From Lithobates sylvaticus (taxonomy: Eukaryota; Chordata; Amphibia; Anura; Ranidae), in the NCBI GenBank assembly GCA_028564925.1, contig CM053029.1, forward strand, positions 31,902,025 through 31,966,024: DNA of 64,000 bases, in the 5' to 3' direction. The stretch's first letter is position 1. Each line of letters starts with the position of its first letter. Shown here one piece after another: positions 35,188 to 50,413 of this stretch. Made by a program: the position numbers and the translations under genes. Under the pieces are notes generated by a model. The model saw nothing but the letters and a program-made list of their open reading frames with translations. It was not told the origin of the DNA and did no database searches.

Positions 35188-37123
35188 CAAAAATGAATAA
35201 GAGTGACCTTCGCGCTAATTGATGAACTGGAAACTATATATCGAATCAATAGATGAATGAATCAACAAAAAATAAATAATAAAACATAAATAATAGGTGC
35301 CAGCACTAAGGCTGTGTGTGGAAAAGTTCCTAGGAAAAAGCTGCAAAATCTATAAGTGAACACAAACCCGTAAAGTGATAGATAATGGATGATGATTTTG
35401 CGCTAAAGTGCACCAAATGATATAAGTGTATATAGTATGAGTGTATGTGATATAAGTGATCACTGTGCCGTGACTCAGAGATTAAACATAAACTGAATAA
35501 ATCACATGGATAAATCACAACAACCCAATATAGCATAAACGTGAAAAATGTGCAGTTGATGCTAAAACCCACAGCTATAAAAATAAAATAACATAAATGA
35601 AAATGGTCCAAATTCATATATATATATAGACCGATAAATGAATAAAAGCACATGTAAACCACTAATAAGTGAATAAAATGGTGAATAAAAATGCACAATA
35701 TAAAACACAAATACGTGAATAAATCAATAAAAATTAGTGAAAATGGAGTCCACAGAAGGGGTTAATAAATAGGAGGTATAATGGTGGTGGTGACACCCAT
35801 AGGCGTGAAACTTCAATAGTCTCTAAAATGTTGATAAGCAATGGTTGTGCCTCTTTCCAAAAGTGGGGGGTGTTGGGTAGTGAGGACCTGCTTCTCAATG
35901 GTGCTCGCTAGCCTCTCACCTCTCAAATGATCAATACAGGCATCAAGACCGACTTAGGTAGTCAGCTACAGCTCTAGATTCCCACTTGTATGGCTCCCCA
36001 TCCGATCTAGATCTATTCAATTGGTTCCATAGAACGAATCTCTACTTCATCAAAGTCGTGGACCCAGGGATAGCCCTCCTCTGCTTGGTTTGCAATCGCA
36101 ACTGTGATACACCAGTAATATCTCACTCCCGATGAGGATGGGACTCAGGGTGAATGCAAAACAGAAAAGAGGGGGACCCAATCGTGAAGTATGCCAGAAA
36201 TAAACGATTTTAATGAAAAAATAAATGCTTACATTCAACACGGTACAAACAGCCACAGAGATGTTGATGAAGGTGCCGTTTTACAGCACTTCCGGTATCC
36301 TATGTGCGGCCAATCCCTGCGTGTTGCGTCACGTGACCTCGTGACTTCATCAGGGACCTGAGTCCCATCCTCATCGGGAGTGAGATATTACTGGTGTATC
36401 ACAGTTGCGATCGCAAACCAAGCAGAGGAGGGCTATCCCTGGGTCCACGACTTTGATGAAGTAGAGATTCGTTCTATGGAACCAATTGAATAGATCTAGA
36501 TCGGATGGGGAGCCATACAAGTGGGAATCTAGAGCTGTAGCTGACTACCTAAGTCGGTCTTGATGCCTGTATTGAACATTTGAGAGGTGAGAGGCTAGCG
36601 AGCACCATTGAGAAGCAGGTCCTCACTACCCAACACCCCCCACTTTTGGAAAGAGGCACAACCATTGCTTATCAACATTTTAGAGACTATTGAAGTTTCA
36701 CGCCTATGGGTGTCACCACCACCATTATACCTCCTATTTATTAACCCCTTCTGTGGACTCCATTTTCACTCATTTTTATTGATTTATTCACGTATTTGTG
36801 TTTTATATTGTGCATTTTTATTCACCATTTTATTCACTTATTAGTGGTTTACATGTGCTTTTATTCATTTATCGGTCTATATATATATGAATTTGGACCA
36901 TTTTCATTTATGTTATTTTATTTTTATAGCTGTGGGTTTTAGCATCAACTGCACATTTTTCACGTTTATGCTATATTGGGTTGTTGTGATTTATCCATGT
37001 GATTTATTCAGTTTATGTTTAATCTCTGAGTCACAGCACAGTGATCACTTATATCACATACACTCATACTATATACACTTATATCATTTGGTGCACTTTA
37101 CGCAAAATCATCATCCATTATCT
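35188..37123. mobile_element. 1.9 kb fold-back element inside the minisatellite
   Basis: A 13-bp duplication agctctgtgtgat lies at 35175-35187 and 37124-37136. The arms (35380 to about 36149, about 36358-37123) are inverted copies of about 770 bases at very high identity, around a 208-base loop that holds gcgtcacgtgacctcgtgac. A unique 190-base left segment (35188-35379) carries cgcgctaattgatg. No coding sequence: open frames in the arms mirror one another. A variable-length duplication is more usual for reverse-transcribed inserts than for DNA transposons. Confidence 0.85.
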
Positions 37124-39615
37124 AGCTCTGTGTGATGCCACTAACACACTAGAAGTCCTATGGGTGCTTCTGGGAAGAAAATATAAGAGCTCTGTGTGAT
37201 GCCACTAACACACTAGAAGTCCTGTGGGTGCCGCTGAGAAGAAAATATAGGAGCTCTGTGTTATGCCACTAACACACTAGAAGTCCTATGGGTGCTTCTG
37301 GGGAAGAAAATATAGGAGCTCTGTGTGATGCCACTAACACACAATTGAAGTCCTATGGGTGCTTCTGGGAAGAAAATATGGGAGCTCTATGTGATGCCAC
37401 TAACACACTAGAAGTCCTGTGGGTGCTGCTGAGAAGAAAATATAGGAGCTCTGTGTGATGCCACTAACACACTAGAAGTCCTATGGGTGCTTCTGGGAAG
37501 AAAATATGGGAGCTCTGTGTGATGCCACTAACACACTAGAAGTCCTGTGGGTGCTGCTGAGAAGAAAATATAGGAGCTCTGTGTGATGCCACTAACACAC
37601 TAGAAGTCCTATGGGTGCTTCTGGGAAGAAAATATAGGAGCTCTGTGTGATGCCACTAACACACAATTGAAGTCCTATGGGTGCTTCTGGGAAGAAAATA
37701 TGGGAGCTCTATGTGATGCCACTAACACACTAGAAGTCCTATGGGTGCTTCTGGGAAGAAAATATAGGAGCTCTGTGTGATGCCACTAACACACTAGAAG
37801 TCCTATGGGTGCTTCTGGGAAGAAAATATGGGAGCTCTGTGTGATGCCACTAACACACTAGAAGTCCTGTGGGTGCTTCTGGGAAGAAAATATGGGAGCT
37901 CTGTGTGATGCCACTAACACACTAGAAGTCCTGTGGGTGCTGCTGAGAAGAAAATATAGGAGCTCTGTGTGATGCCACTAACACACTAGAAGTCCTATGG
38001 GTGCTTCTGGGAAGAAAATATAGGAGCTCTGTGTGATGCCACTAACACACAATTGAAGTCCTATGGGTGCTTCTGGGAAGAAAAAATAGGAGCTCTGTGT
38101 GATGCCACTAACACACTAGAAGTCCTGTGGGTGCTGCTGAGAAGAAAATATAGGAGCTCTGTGTGATGCCACTAACACACTAGAAGTCCTGTGGGTGCTT
38201 CTGGGAAGAAAATATGGGAGCTCTGTGTGATGCCACTAACCACACTAGAAGTCCTATGGGTGCTTCTGGGAAGAAAATATGGGAGCTCTGTGTGATGCCA
38301 CTAACACACTAGAAGTCCTATGGGTGCTTCTGGGAAGAAAATATGGGAGCTCTGTGTGATGCCACTAACACACTAGAAGTCCTGTGGGTGCTTCTGAGAA
38401 GAAAATATGGGAGCTCTGTGTGATGCCACTAACACACTAGAAGTCCTATGGGTGCTTCTGGGAAGAAAATATAGGAGCTCTGTGTGATGCCACCAACACA
38501 CAATTGAAGTCCTATGGGTGCTTCTGGAAAGAAAATATGGGAGCTCTATGTGATGCCACTAACACACTAGAAGTCCTATGGGTGCTTCTGGGAAGAAAAT
38601 ATAGGAGCTCTGTGTGATGCCACTAACACACTAGAAGTCCTGTGGGTGCTTCTGAGAAGAAAATATGGGAGCTCTGTGTGATGCCACTAACACACTAGAA
38701 GTCCTATGGGTGCTTCTGGGAAGAAAATATAGGAGCTCTGTGTGATGCCACCAACACACAATTGAAGTCCTATGGGTGCTTCTGGAAAGAAAATATGGGA
38801 GCTCTATGTGATGCCACTAACACACTAGAAGTCCTGTGGGTGCTGCTGAGAAGAAAATATAGGAGCACTGTGTGATGCCACTAACCACACTAGAAGTCCT
38901 ATTAGTGCTTCTGGGAAGAAAATATGGGAGCTCTGTGTGATGCCACTAACACACTAGAAGTCCTATGGGTGCTTCTGGGAAGAAAATATGGGAGCTCTGT
39001 GTGATGCCACTAACACACTAGAAGTCCTGTGGGTGCTTCTGGGAAGAAAATATGGGAGCTCTGTGTGATGCCACTAACACACTAGAAGTCCTGTGGGTGC
39101 TTCTGGGAAGAAAATATGGGAGCTCTGTGTGATGCCACTAACACACTTGAAGTCCTGTGGGTGCTTCTGGGAAGAAAATGTGGGAGCTCTGTGTAATGCC
39201 ACTAACACACTAGAAGTCCTATGGGTGCTTCTGGGAAGAAAATATGGGAGCTCTGTGTGATGCCACTAACACACTAGAAGTCCTGTGGGTGCTTCTGGGA
39301 AGAAAATATGGGAGCTCTGTGTGATGCCACTAACACACTAGAAGTCCTGTGGGTGCTTCTGGGAAGAGAATATGGGAGCTCTGTGTGATGCCACTAACAC
39401 ACTAGAAGTCCTGTGGGTGCTTCTGGGAAGAAAATATGGGAGCTCTGTGTGATGCCACTAACACACTAGAAGTCCTGTGGGTGCTTCTGGGAAGAAAATA
39501 TGGGAGCTCTGTGTGATGCCACTAACACACTAGAAGTCCTATGGGTGCTTCTGGGAAGAAAATATGGGAGCTCTGTGTGATGCCACTAACACACTAGAAG
39601 TCCTATGGGTGCTTT
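37124..39615. repeat. 64-bp minisatellite, right part
   Basis: About 39 units continue the array. Two main variants alternate: ctgctgagaagaaaatatag and cttctgggaagaaaatatgg; some units carry caattgaag in place of ctagaag, in a recurring order that suggests larger blocks were copied. Units near the right edge are the most uniform. Confidence 0.95.
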
Positions 39616-42175
<2,560 letters not shown>

Positions 42176-42692
42176 GGATCAGTAAGAGGCAGTGCCGCAG
42201 AGGTGGTGGAGGTTGGGATCGATCGATTGCAATGCAAAACGGTGACTTACCGCCAATCAATCGATCGATTCCCCCTCAGTAAGTACCCTTCATGTTGCGG
42301 TCGCAAAGTTCCTCCACGTGCCTCGAGGCTCCTCCAGAATGCCTTGCCTCAGAAAGCTCCTCCCCCGCCTTCACTGTATTGGTCTGAGTTTATTTTAGTG
42401 TCCGCCCCGCCTCCCTTACATCGTCTCTGGCTCTGGATAGGCGGGGGCGGAGCACACACTCAGAGCGCTTCTCTCCCCTCGCAGTGGGTGAAAGCCCCCC
42501 TCCCCATGGCACGAACTCCACCGTTATACAGTGAATCATGCCGCACACACCCCGGGGCCCGGACAGTCAGGTGGGTGGGCCCCTCATTCCGGCGGGCGGG
42601 CAGCGGGCGGCCGGTGGGCCCCCTGAAGTGGCAGAGAATTACAGGGCCCAGTCGCACTTGCGACTGTTGCGACCCTTATAATTCCGCCACTG
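42176..42692. other. hAT-1 right end region
   Basis: A hairpin at 42213-42273 (gggatcgatcgattg, caatcaatcgatcgattccc) is followed by GC-rich sequence leading to the terminal repeat. It is non-coding. Confidence 0.6.
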
Positions 42693-42700
42693 GTAGCGGG

Positions 42701-42915
42701 GGTGCCTGTGAAACAGGTTAAAGTTACAGAAAAAGTGATTGATGGGATATATGTTCCTCTACGGATTCTTAGATTTTGCAATCTAAGATAATACCAGCAA
42801 AGACTTTAGGGTAAAGAAGGATGATTCTTTACCCTGTATTGGTAAAGTCCATTCCGGGACTGGTTTTATTGGGAGTCTGATAGAGATCTGGATGGGACAG
42901 ACTCCCAAGTTCATT
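42701..42915. other. host sequence between two insertion stacks
   Basis: These 215 bases separate hAT-1 from LINE-A. There are small direct echoes (tctaagat, ggtaaag) but no gene. Confidence 0.45.
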
Positions 42916-43360
42916 GACCGCAGTTTTTTTTTTTTAAATTGCAAGTTTTATTCAAGTTTAAAGGAGTACAGGAGACAACAAGTCAGTCTCAAAGGGTAAC
43001 ATGTATGCACATGAAATAGTACAATGATTCAGTAAATATATCACAGAATGAGTACAGGTAGGTAAATTGTTGTGTTGTGATTTTGCGGTGGGTTTTAATA
43101 AAGACAGACTGAAGGCATCTGTGTTATGATCCAATTGAAGGATAAGGTGGGGATTAAAGTTATTAGGCATCCACATATGTAGGTAAAAGTCCTCTGATGA
43201 TATTACTGTAAGCATGTTGCAGAGGACTGTGGGAGGCCAACAAGGTATGAAAGATCGAACTGAAGAAGCCGGGAACACTGTACAATATAGGAGTCCATGG
43301 ATTCAGTTCAATTTTGCGCTTCGAGGATCCCAGATTTGTTAGAATTTCTCAGTGGCCAGG

Positions 43361-43703
43361 TTAGCTTTGAAGAAAAAGTATTTCATTTTGAAGTGATTGT
43401 TTAGTAAGACGAATACATCTTGGATGGTCGGCGGTTGTATGCATTTCCATCTTTTTAATACCAATGATGGAAGAGTTTTTGCAGAGATTCCCAGTGTGTA
43501 GTGCAATGGGAGAGCCGCGAGGGTAATGAAAGTGCTTTACACCACTGGTCCATAGGTGGGGTTGAGGGAGTAAATGTGTTCCATTTTGATATTTGGTTTT
43601 GGAGAGATTCCTCTGTGGTTTGAGAAAAGAGACCATAGGTGTGTAAGATGCCTTTGAACTGATTGTTGTTTGTTTCATAGAATTTTAGCAGAGGGGTTAG
43701 GAC
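43361..43703 (-). pseudogene. LINE-A ORF2 C-terminal part
   Basis: The minus strand reads LTPLLKFYETNNNQFKGILHTYG, then LFSQTTEESLQNQISKWNTF, then broken frames. The upstream neighbour, ending RSLLFKIHWITHDKVLT, lies at 54877 on the far side of hAT-3, which shows the two halves were one coding stretch. The remaining 3' part (42936-43360) is degenerate C-terminus and 3' UTR. Confidence 0.75.
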
Positions 43704-44029
43704 CAGTGTTGCCAACCTACCAGAATAAAATTCACTGACAAAACACACAAATTTTACTGGCAAAACCCAATTTTTACTGGCACTTTCAAAACTTCACAAA
43801 ATTACATTTTTTAATGCAAATTATTGTATTTATGCTACAAACAAATAAAACAATATAATATAGAGTAGATTTCAAGCTCAAAAATAAAATAATATTTATT
43901 AAATAGTAAGAGCGGGTTAATATAACCCATCTTTTTGTCACCTGCAGTGGGTATAGATTCAGAATCACTCCCCCTTAAAAAACTGAAATGAAGGCCGATG
44001 CAGTTTTCGCCAGCTGCATTTACTTAGTG

Positions 44030-44395
44030 CAACTTAAACATACAAGTGAAAAGAAAAAAAAAATCCCACTTACATCAGCATCCGTCCTTGCATAAGAGTG
44101 GGAAAACTCATGTAAGAGGGGATGGTGGTACTGGTGTTTTCCCACTGACAGCCAATGTAAGAGGGTAATGTGAAATGTTACATTGGCTGTCAGTGGGAAA
44201 ATCCCAGTAACATTCCCCTTCTGACAGCCAATGTATGGGTGATGGTGGTACTGGGGTTTTCCCACGGACAGCCAATTTAATAGGGTAATGTGAAATGTTA
44301 CATTGGCTGTCAGTGGGAAACCCCAGTACCCCCATTACCCCTCTTACATTGGCTGTCAGTGGGGGAAAAACCCAGTTACATCCCCCTGGTTATCA
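44030..44395. repeat. acattggctgtcagtggg repeats in hAT-3
   Basis: About six copies of acattggctgtcagtggg occur in alternating orientation with gtaccaccatcaccc-like spacers, forming several possible hairpins. Short open frames are not credible. Confidence 0.85.
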
Positions 44396-44713
44396 GCAAG
44401 GAGCCCCAGTACCTACCAATATGTAATCAAGTTCTCTTTTGAGACTTTTGAGCAGTTGGCAATACTTGAAGTACAAGTCAGGTAACATAGGTGAATTACT
44501 CTGGAAAATTTTATTGAACTGTGTGAAATTTGGCAAAACTGCTTGAAGAAACAAAAAGTAGCACTTAGCGATAGGATCCTGTAGCCTAATGCTTATTCTG
44601 TCAACAGTTACCAAGCGATCTGAATCATCACTTGACTGAAAATAACTTAAGATGGCATCATATTGATTCAGAAGACAATCTGCATCTACAAATTCCTGAA
44701 ATTCATGATACAA
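44393..44713 (-). pseudogene. hAT-type transposase fragment of hAT-3
   Basis: The minus strand reads LYHEFQEFVDADCLLNQYDA, then RISIRLQDPIAKCYFLFLQAV, LPNFTQFNKIFQSNSPML and KYCQLLKSLKRELDYI. This matches the style of the region between core and hATC in vertebrate hAT-derived proteins. A stop precedes it upstream, near an acceptor-like tttgcag at 44750, so it could be an exon rather than a truncated frame. The rest of the gene should lie past LINE-C; I could not recognise it there. No catalytic residues are included. Confidence 0.55.
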
Positions 44714-45125
44714 CTGTAAACATTTACAACTAAGTGGCTATGTATGTCTCTGCAAAGTTGCTCAATAGTTTTTATTGAATTTCATAACATACAGTAAAGA
44801 TGCAAATTACACATTGTATGCCGTTAAAATAAATTAGCTCAGAATAGCACTTAAATAATGTCAACTCAATTATCAATGAAGTGTTACAGAACAAGAATTA
44901 CTGTTATTAAAATGCTACAAAACGCAATACATTCAATATAGAAATATAAGATCAATATAGTAACATAAGATCAAATAGAAGTATATGTCCTCTAGACACC
45001 CCCATGGGGACTACACTGTGTCTAAGAGGAGAACGTTGCCACAATAATAGAACTTATCCAGGAACCTGTGTCCATACTCTAGAACCCAGAGGCAAAAGTG
45101 TATATCAATCTGTTAGATATGAGTG

Positions 45126-48100
45126 TTACAAAAAGTTAGTAATAGTCGACCATTGTTCCCATGATGCCCACTTGGTTTTTTCCTTGGGTAATTTACCCTC
45201 ACTGGATGCCATCATTAATTCATAACTATAATGTAGGTTTACGGTATCTAAGAGGTGAGTGATAGAGGGAGTTGTATCTGACTTCCATAATCTGGTTATA
45301 GTTAACCTAGCTGCCAATAGGATATGTGTCGTCACATGACGAAATGAAAAGGGTATGTCTTCAATGGATAAATTCAGGATAGCTAGACCCGGAGACATTG
45401 GTATATCTATCTGGGATATATCTTTTAAGAGAAGAAAAACGGTTTTCCAGTATTCCTGTATGAGGGTACATTCCCAAAATATGTGGAATATGCTTCCTAT
45501 GTTGGAATTACATCTCCAGCACTTATTAGATAATGTGGGATAGAATGTTGCCAAGCGAGAAGGCGTCAAATACCATCTAAGGGACAATTTTTTGTGAGTT
45601 CCCACAACGCAGAGCTTTTCGTGGATTTGTATACACTTCGTGAAGCTTGTTCCCATTGTGATTCTGTATAAGTCGTTGCTAGATCATTTTCCCAGTGTGT
45701 ATGTGGTGTGGATTTAGTAAATACACGCTTTTGGTTCAGGGTGTTGTATACAAGTGAAATACCCTTCTGTTTAGGAAATTCAAAGTGCAGGTATTTCCAT
45801 ATTACTGAAGAAACTGTATATAAGAGAGGTTTGATTTTGTTAAGGCATTTCAGAAGTTTGGAATATGCAATAAAGTCTGATTCAGGCAAGTGAAATTCAT
45901 TTTGGAGGGTTGAAAAGGATTTTGGGTTTGAGTCATGAAATAGTTGATTTATGAATGAGATTTTTCGGTTAGACCAATGGGATGTAGATAATTCAGGTGA
46001 GATGTGGTTTAAGACTTCTATAGGTATCGGTATCTGTGTAGTAGTGGGTTCTTGATGGATAGTTTGGGTTAGAATTTTCCATGCTCTGACCGTGGCTATC
46101 ATGGTAGGGGGAATCGCTTTTGGTATTTTAGCGTCTAATGGAGTGCTCAACAACCAATTTTTTAAACTAGGACGAAATAGTAAGGAAAGTTCTATATTGC
46201 ACCAGTTTTTATTCGGATCTTGCTGAAACCACTCAGTTGCTTGAGCTATGATCGCTGCAGTGTGATAATCTGTAAAATCTATTGAACCTGATCCTCCCGC
46301 TAATTTGTGTATCCTAAGTATAGAATGAGCGCATCTAGGTTTTGTACCGTGCCAAATACATCGGTTGAGTATCGTTTGAAGTGACTTAAAGTAATATTTA
46401 GGAATAGGAATAGGAATGGTCCTAAACAGGTATAAAATTTGAGGTAAATGCATCATCTTGAACGCCGCTAATCTGCCAGACCATGACAGTTCCATTTTAG
46501 CTAATTTCTGAGATTCAGTACGTAATTTATCTAAGAGAGGCTTGAAGTTTGATGAAAAGAGGAGTTTAGTGGTTCTAGTGAGTTGAATACCTAGGTAAGA
46601 AATGCTGTGTTCAGACCATGTGAAGGGGTATTGGGCTTGTAATAGTAATTTAGTGGTGGAATTCAATTTGAGATCTAGTATTTGTGATTTGGTGACATTT
46701 AGTTTGTAAAATGATATTCGTCCAAACCAATCTAAAACGTCTCGGGCTGCTGCTAAGGAGGAGGTAGGATTTGATAATATTAAAATCACATCATCAGCAA
46801 AAAGACTAATCTTATGGAGTAGTGTTGCCAACAGTTATGCCTGAGATGTTCGAGTTCGTGCGTATGTGCTCAGCTAAAGGTTCTATAGTTAGATCAAAAA
46901 TTAAGGGCGACAATGGGCAACCCTGACGGGTACCGTTCGAAATTTGGAATGGATGAGATATCATATTAGCCGAAAAAACTTGAGCAGCTGGGCAAGTATA
47001 TAGTGCCATGATAGCATTATAAATATTGTCTTTAAACCCAAATTTCATGAGAACTTTCTGTAGATAGGTCCAGTGCACCCGATCAAATGCCTTCTCTGCA
47101 TCTAAAGAAAGAAGCAGAGAAGGTGTTCCACTGGAATTTACGCAATGGATTAAGTCAATCATGCGACGCGTCGCGTCGGATGCTTGCCTCCCTTTAATAA
47201 ATCCTGTTTGGTCTTTGTGAATCAGGTCTGGCATAATCTTCATTAAGCGTCTAGCAATAGTTTTGGCGTATATTTTTAAATCAAGGTTAAGTAAGGAGAT
47301 TGGCCGGAAGTTTTGTGGGGCAGTCGGATCTTTTTCAGGTTTTGGGAGAGTGATAATTAATGCGTTTAGCGATTCTACAGGGAATTTGGAAGAATATGCA
47401 GCTTGGTTAAGAAATTTCAGCAAGTGTGGAATCAAATAGGTAGAGAATTGTTTGAAGTATTCCCCTGTAAGGCCATCCGGGCCTGGTGTTTTGTTACAAG
47501 GCAGTGATGAGATGGTAGCTAGAAGTTCTGGTGCTGAAAAAGGAGCATTTAAATAAGACAATTGTGTTTCTGTCAGAGTCGGTAAATTTATCTTATGGAG
47601 AAAGTCATCAATTTCCTCTGGGGATGGTTGGTGGGTTGTAGGGTCATTCTTGAGATTATATAGGTCACTATAGTAATCGCTAAAAGCATTCGCAATGTCT
47701 TGTGGATTGGATAGCTTCACTTTCGAGTGTGGGTGGAATAAGAAGGGAATTTTAGATTTAACTCTAGCCCCTTTGATACGTTGTGCTAATCTTTTTCCTG
47801 CCTTATTGGATGTGGAATAAGAGATGGCTTTGAATTTGCGTTGCATATGTTCGTATGTATGGAGAAGAAGCAGCCTGAGTTCCTGTCTAAGCGACATTAA
47901 TTGTGCTAGTGTAGTGGGACATGCAGATGACTTATGGTCTGCCTCCAAATGAGCAATTTGGGAAGTAAGGGAGTCTATTTGTTGTGTTCTTTTTTTTTTG
48001 TGAATGGAGCCCAGTTTTATAAGAACACCTCTCATTACCGCTTTATGCGCGTTCCACACCACGGCAGGATCCCCCACTGAATCAGCGTTTAATTCAAAAT

Positions 48101-48896
48101 ATTCTTTCAAATGAGTGGCAATTTCTTTGGAGTATGTAGCATGTTGTAATATGAAATTATTGGCTCTCCAGAGAAAAGAGTTCCGTTGAGGAGACATATC
48201 ATCAATAATTATCGAAATTGGGTTGTGGTCTGACCATGTCATGGTGTGGATAACAGAGGTAGTCACCTTTTGTAATAACAATTTATCAACAACAAACATG
48301 TCAATTCTGGAATACGACTTGTGTTGCGGGGAGAAATAAGTATAATCCCTCTCTGATCCATGGTGGCATCTCCAGACATCGTAAAGATCAGACGATGTCA
48401 GGATTTGCCCCAGGGGAGAGGGTCTTCTCTTATCCGCTGAAGTAGTGTCCATATAAATATCTGCAACCATATTAAAGTCTCCGCATACAAGGAGATATCC
48501 TTGTTGTAACTCTTTAATTTTGGTCAAAGTCTTTTTGACAAAATTTGCCTGTCTAGAATTGGGAGCATACAAGTTGAGTAAGGTATATTTAGTTCCATTA
48601 ATCATACAGATTAAAATAAGAAAACGACCATTGGGGTCACCTATTTCTTTTATGAGGTGGAAGTCAGTGTCTTTCTTGATCGCTACAAGCACTCCTCTCT
48701 TCTTGGAAGAGAAATTAGAATAGAAAATATGGGGAAATTTGTTACTGCGACATAAAGTGGCTGAAAGTGGGGTCAAGTGTGTCTCTTGGACACATAAGAT
48801 ATCACTATCAAGCTTTTCAGCAGTATGCCACAAAGATTGTCTCTTTGCTGGGTGGTTGAGACCCTTGGCGTTCAAGGATACTATCGTGAATGGCAT
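45126..48896 (-). pseudogene. LINE-C ORF2, endonuclease and reverse transcriptase with two frameshifts
   Basis: The first frame (48896-46812) holds an APE-type endonuclease: MPFTIVSLNAKGLNHP, CVQETHLT with the catalytic E, VCGDFNMVAD, TWSDHNPISI. RT blocks follow (TPGPDGLTGEYFKQF, FRPISLLNLDLKIYAK, LLSLDAEKAFDRVHWTYL, GTRQGCPLSPLIF). A frameshift near 46815-46830 passes to the second frame (46831-45566), which has the FADD catalytic motif (LFADDVILIL). A second frameshift near 45590-45656 passes to the C-terminus with a zinc knuckle (CWRCNSNIGSIFHIFWEC). The parts are complete and in the L1 order, but the locus cannot make one full protein. Confidence 0.93.
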
Positions 48897-49246
48897 ATTT
48901 CCTGTTGTGGCTAAGTGATGGATCGTGGGAGACTATAACACTTACAGTTTGCAGATATTTCTTGGTGTATACAGTAAATTCAGTTCCTTTCGGCTTATCA
49001 GGATACCTGGGTTCCGTAACTAGATGTATTTCTATAAAACCTGGAATGAAATTACAATTATATATAACAGCTATTTAAAAATATAGCAAAAGATATGAAA
49101 ACAGGATGCGGCAGATTTGTGTCAAGCACAAAAAAAAAGCAAAGAGTCAGCTTTTACTGCTGCAGTGTGGAACAGTTAATACCAAAGGCAAGTGAGATCA
49201 AACAAAATTCCTGGAGGGGACGCTATAAACGTAGTTAGCGGACCGC

Positions 49247-50413
49247 TCAGGAGCCAGATACTTCCATAGGTTGATGATTCCGGGATCTTTGATTGTAGTG
49301 ATATGTTGAAGGACGTTTTGGAAGAAGCGAAGTTTCATCTTTGTGGTATTCCGGGATTATTCCCCATTCTTTCAAAAGTTTCAAACCCTTGTGTAGGTCA
49401 TTTATTATATGAGTGGATCCGTTTTTGGAGACAATTAGTGTGGCCGGGTAGCGCCATTTGTATAGAATCTTATGGTTTTGCATTCCTTTAGTTATGGGGT
49501 TCAAATCTCTACGTAGTTGAAGCGTATATCTTGATAAATCAGGAAATATTTGAACACCCTCAAACGGACGTGGTAGAGGGCCTTTCAATCTGGCTTCTGA
49601 CATCATTTTTTCTTTAATATGGAAAAAATGGATCCTCATAAGTATATCTCTAGGCACTGATGCAGCCAGGTGTGAAGGTTTTGCAATTCTGTGTATTCTG
49701 TCAATTATAATGTCACGTGGCGTAACTTCAGGTAGAATAGTGCGTATAAGTTCTTTGGCGTATTTGGGTAATTCTGGAGTTGTTATATTTTCGGGGACCC
49801 CCCTTAACTTGACATTGTTTCGTCTAGAGCGGTCTTCCAAATTTGCTAATTTGCCCCTTATCCACTCTTCAATAGAATCAATGATGTCATTGACTGTGGA
49901 GGCGCATTCCATCATACCTTTCTCAATAGTGGATACTCTGTTATCTATTAGACTGACATCTGTAGTGAGTTTAGTAAATAGAGTGGATAAATCAGTCACA
50001 AGAGAGGAATGCAGTGATATTAACATCTCTTTCAGTGTAGTGTCAATAACAGGCTGACCGCAGGTTGGGAAGGATGCCATTGAGGAATGTAAGGCCTGGT
50101 TAGATTGTAGTGGAATAAAAGCCTGGGGCTCAATTTCTGAGTGAGGTGGCCGCTGTGCTAGAGCATCCATTCTCATTTTTGCCTTAGCTGGGCTGTTCAT
50201 TAAGGGATCCCCCTCTGTGTCATTGTCATGGGAGCTAGACATCTCCCTGTTTGGTGAGTCACCAGAAATGTTATTAGGGATTTCTGTATGTTTAGTCTGA
50301 GGCGCTGCTATGCCTTCAGCTCCATTTTGATTCTGACTGACCAGCGCTTCAGGAGGGTACAGGAGTGTGGTGAGCTTTTGGGGCTTGTGGTCCCCAGTTC
50401 TCTTACGGGACAT
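49247..50413 (-). CDS. LINE-C ORF1, L1-type RNA-binding protein
   Basis: 388 residues are open throughout. The N-terminal third is low complexity (MSRKRTGDHKPQKLTTLL). The middle (about 125-185) is coiled-coil-like (TDLSTLFTKLTTDVSLIDNR, VSTIEKGMMECASTVNDI). An RRM-like and C-terminal domain follow: NLEDRSRRNNVKLRGVPENI, IIIDRIHRIAKPSH and PRDILMRIHFFHIKEKMM. This is the usual L1 ORF1p plan; the protein trimerises and coats LINE RNA. It sits 350 bases upstream of ORF2. It may still be translatable. Confidence 0.92.
   Translation of the reverse strand: MSRKRTGDHKPQKLTTLLYPPEALVSQNQNGAEGIAAPQTKHTEIPNNISGDSPNREMSSSHDNDTEGDPLMNSPAKAKMRMDALAQRPPHSEIEPQAFIPLQSNQALHSSMASFPTCGQPVIDTTLKEMLISLHSSLVTDLSTLFTKLTTDVSLIDNRVSTIEKGMMECASTVNDIIDSIEEWIRGKLANLEDRSRRNNVKLRGVPENITTPELPKYAKELIRTILPEVTPRDIIIDRIHRIAKPSHLAASVPRDILMRIHFFHIKEKMMSEARLKGPLPRPFEGVQIFPDLSRYTLQLRRDLNPITKGMQNHKILYKWRYPATLIVSKNGSTHIINDLHKGLKLLKEWGIIPEYHKDETSLLPKRPSTYHYNQRSRNHQPMEVSGS

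Noticed and set aside
35330-37135. Two similar open frames (MNLDHFHLCYFIFIAVGF) as a possible membrane protein
   Set aside because: They are the two arms of the fold-back read outward; no start context, no conserved family.
34545-39615. CRISPR-like regular repeat array
   Set aside because: Units abut with no unique spacers, there are no cas genes, and the setting is a eukaryotic transposon.
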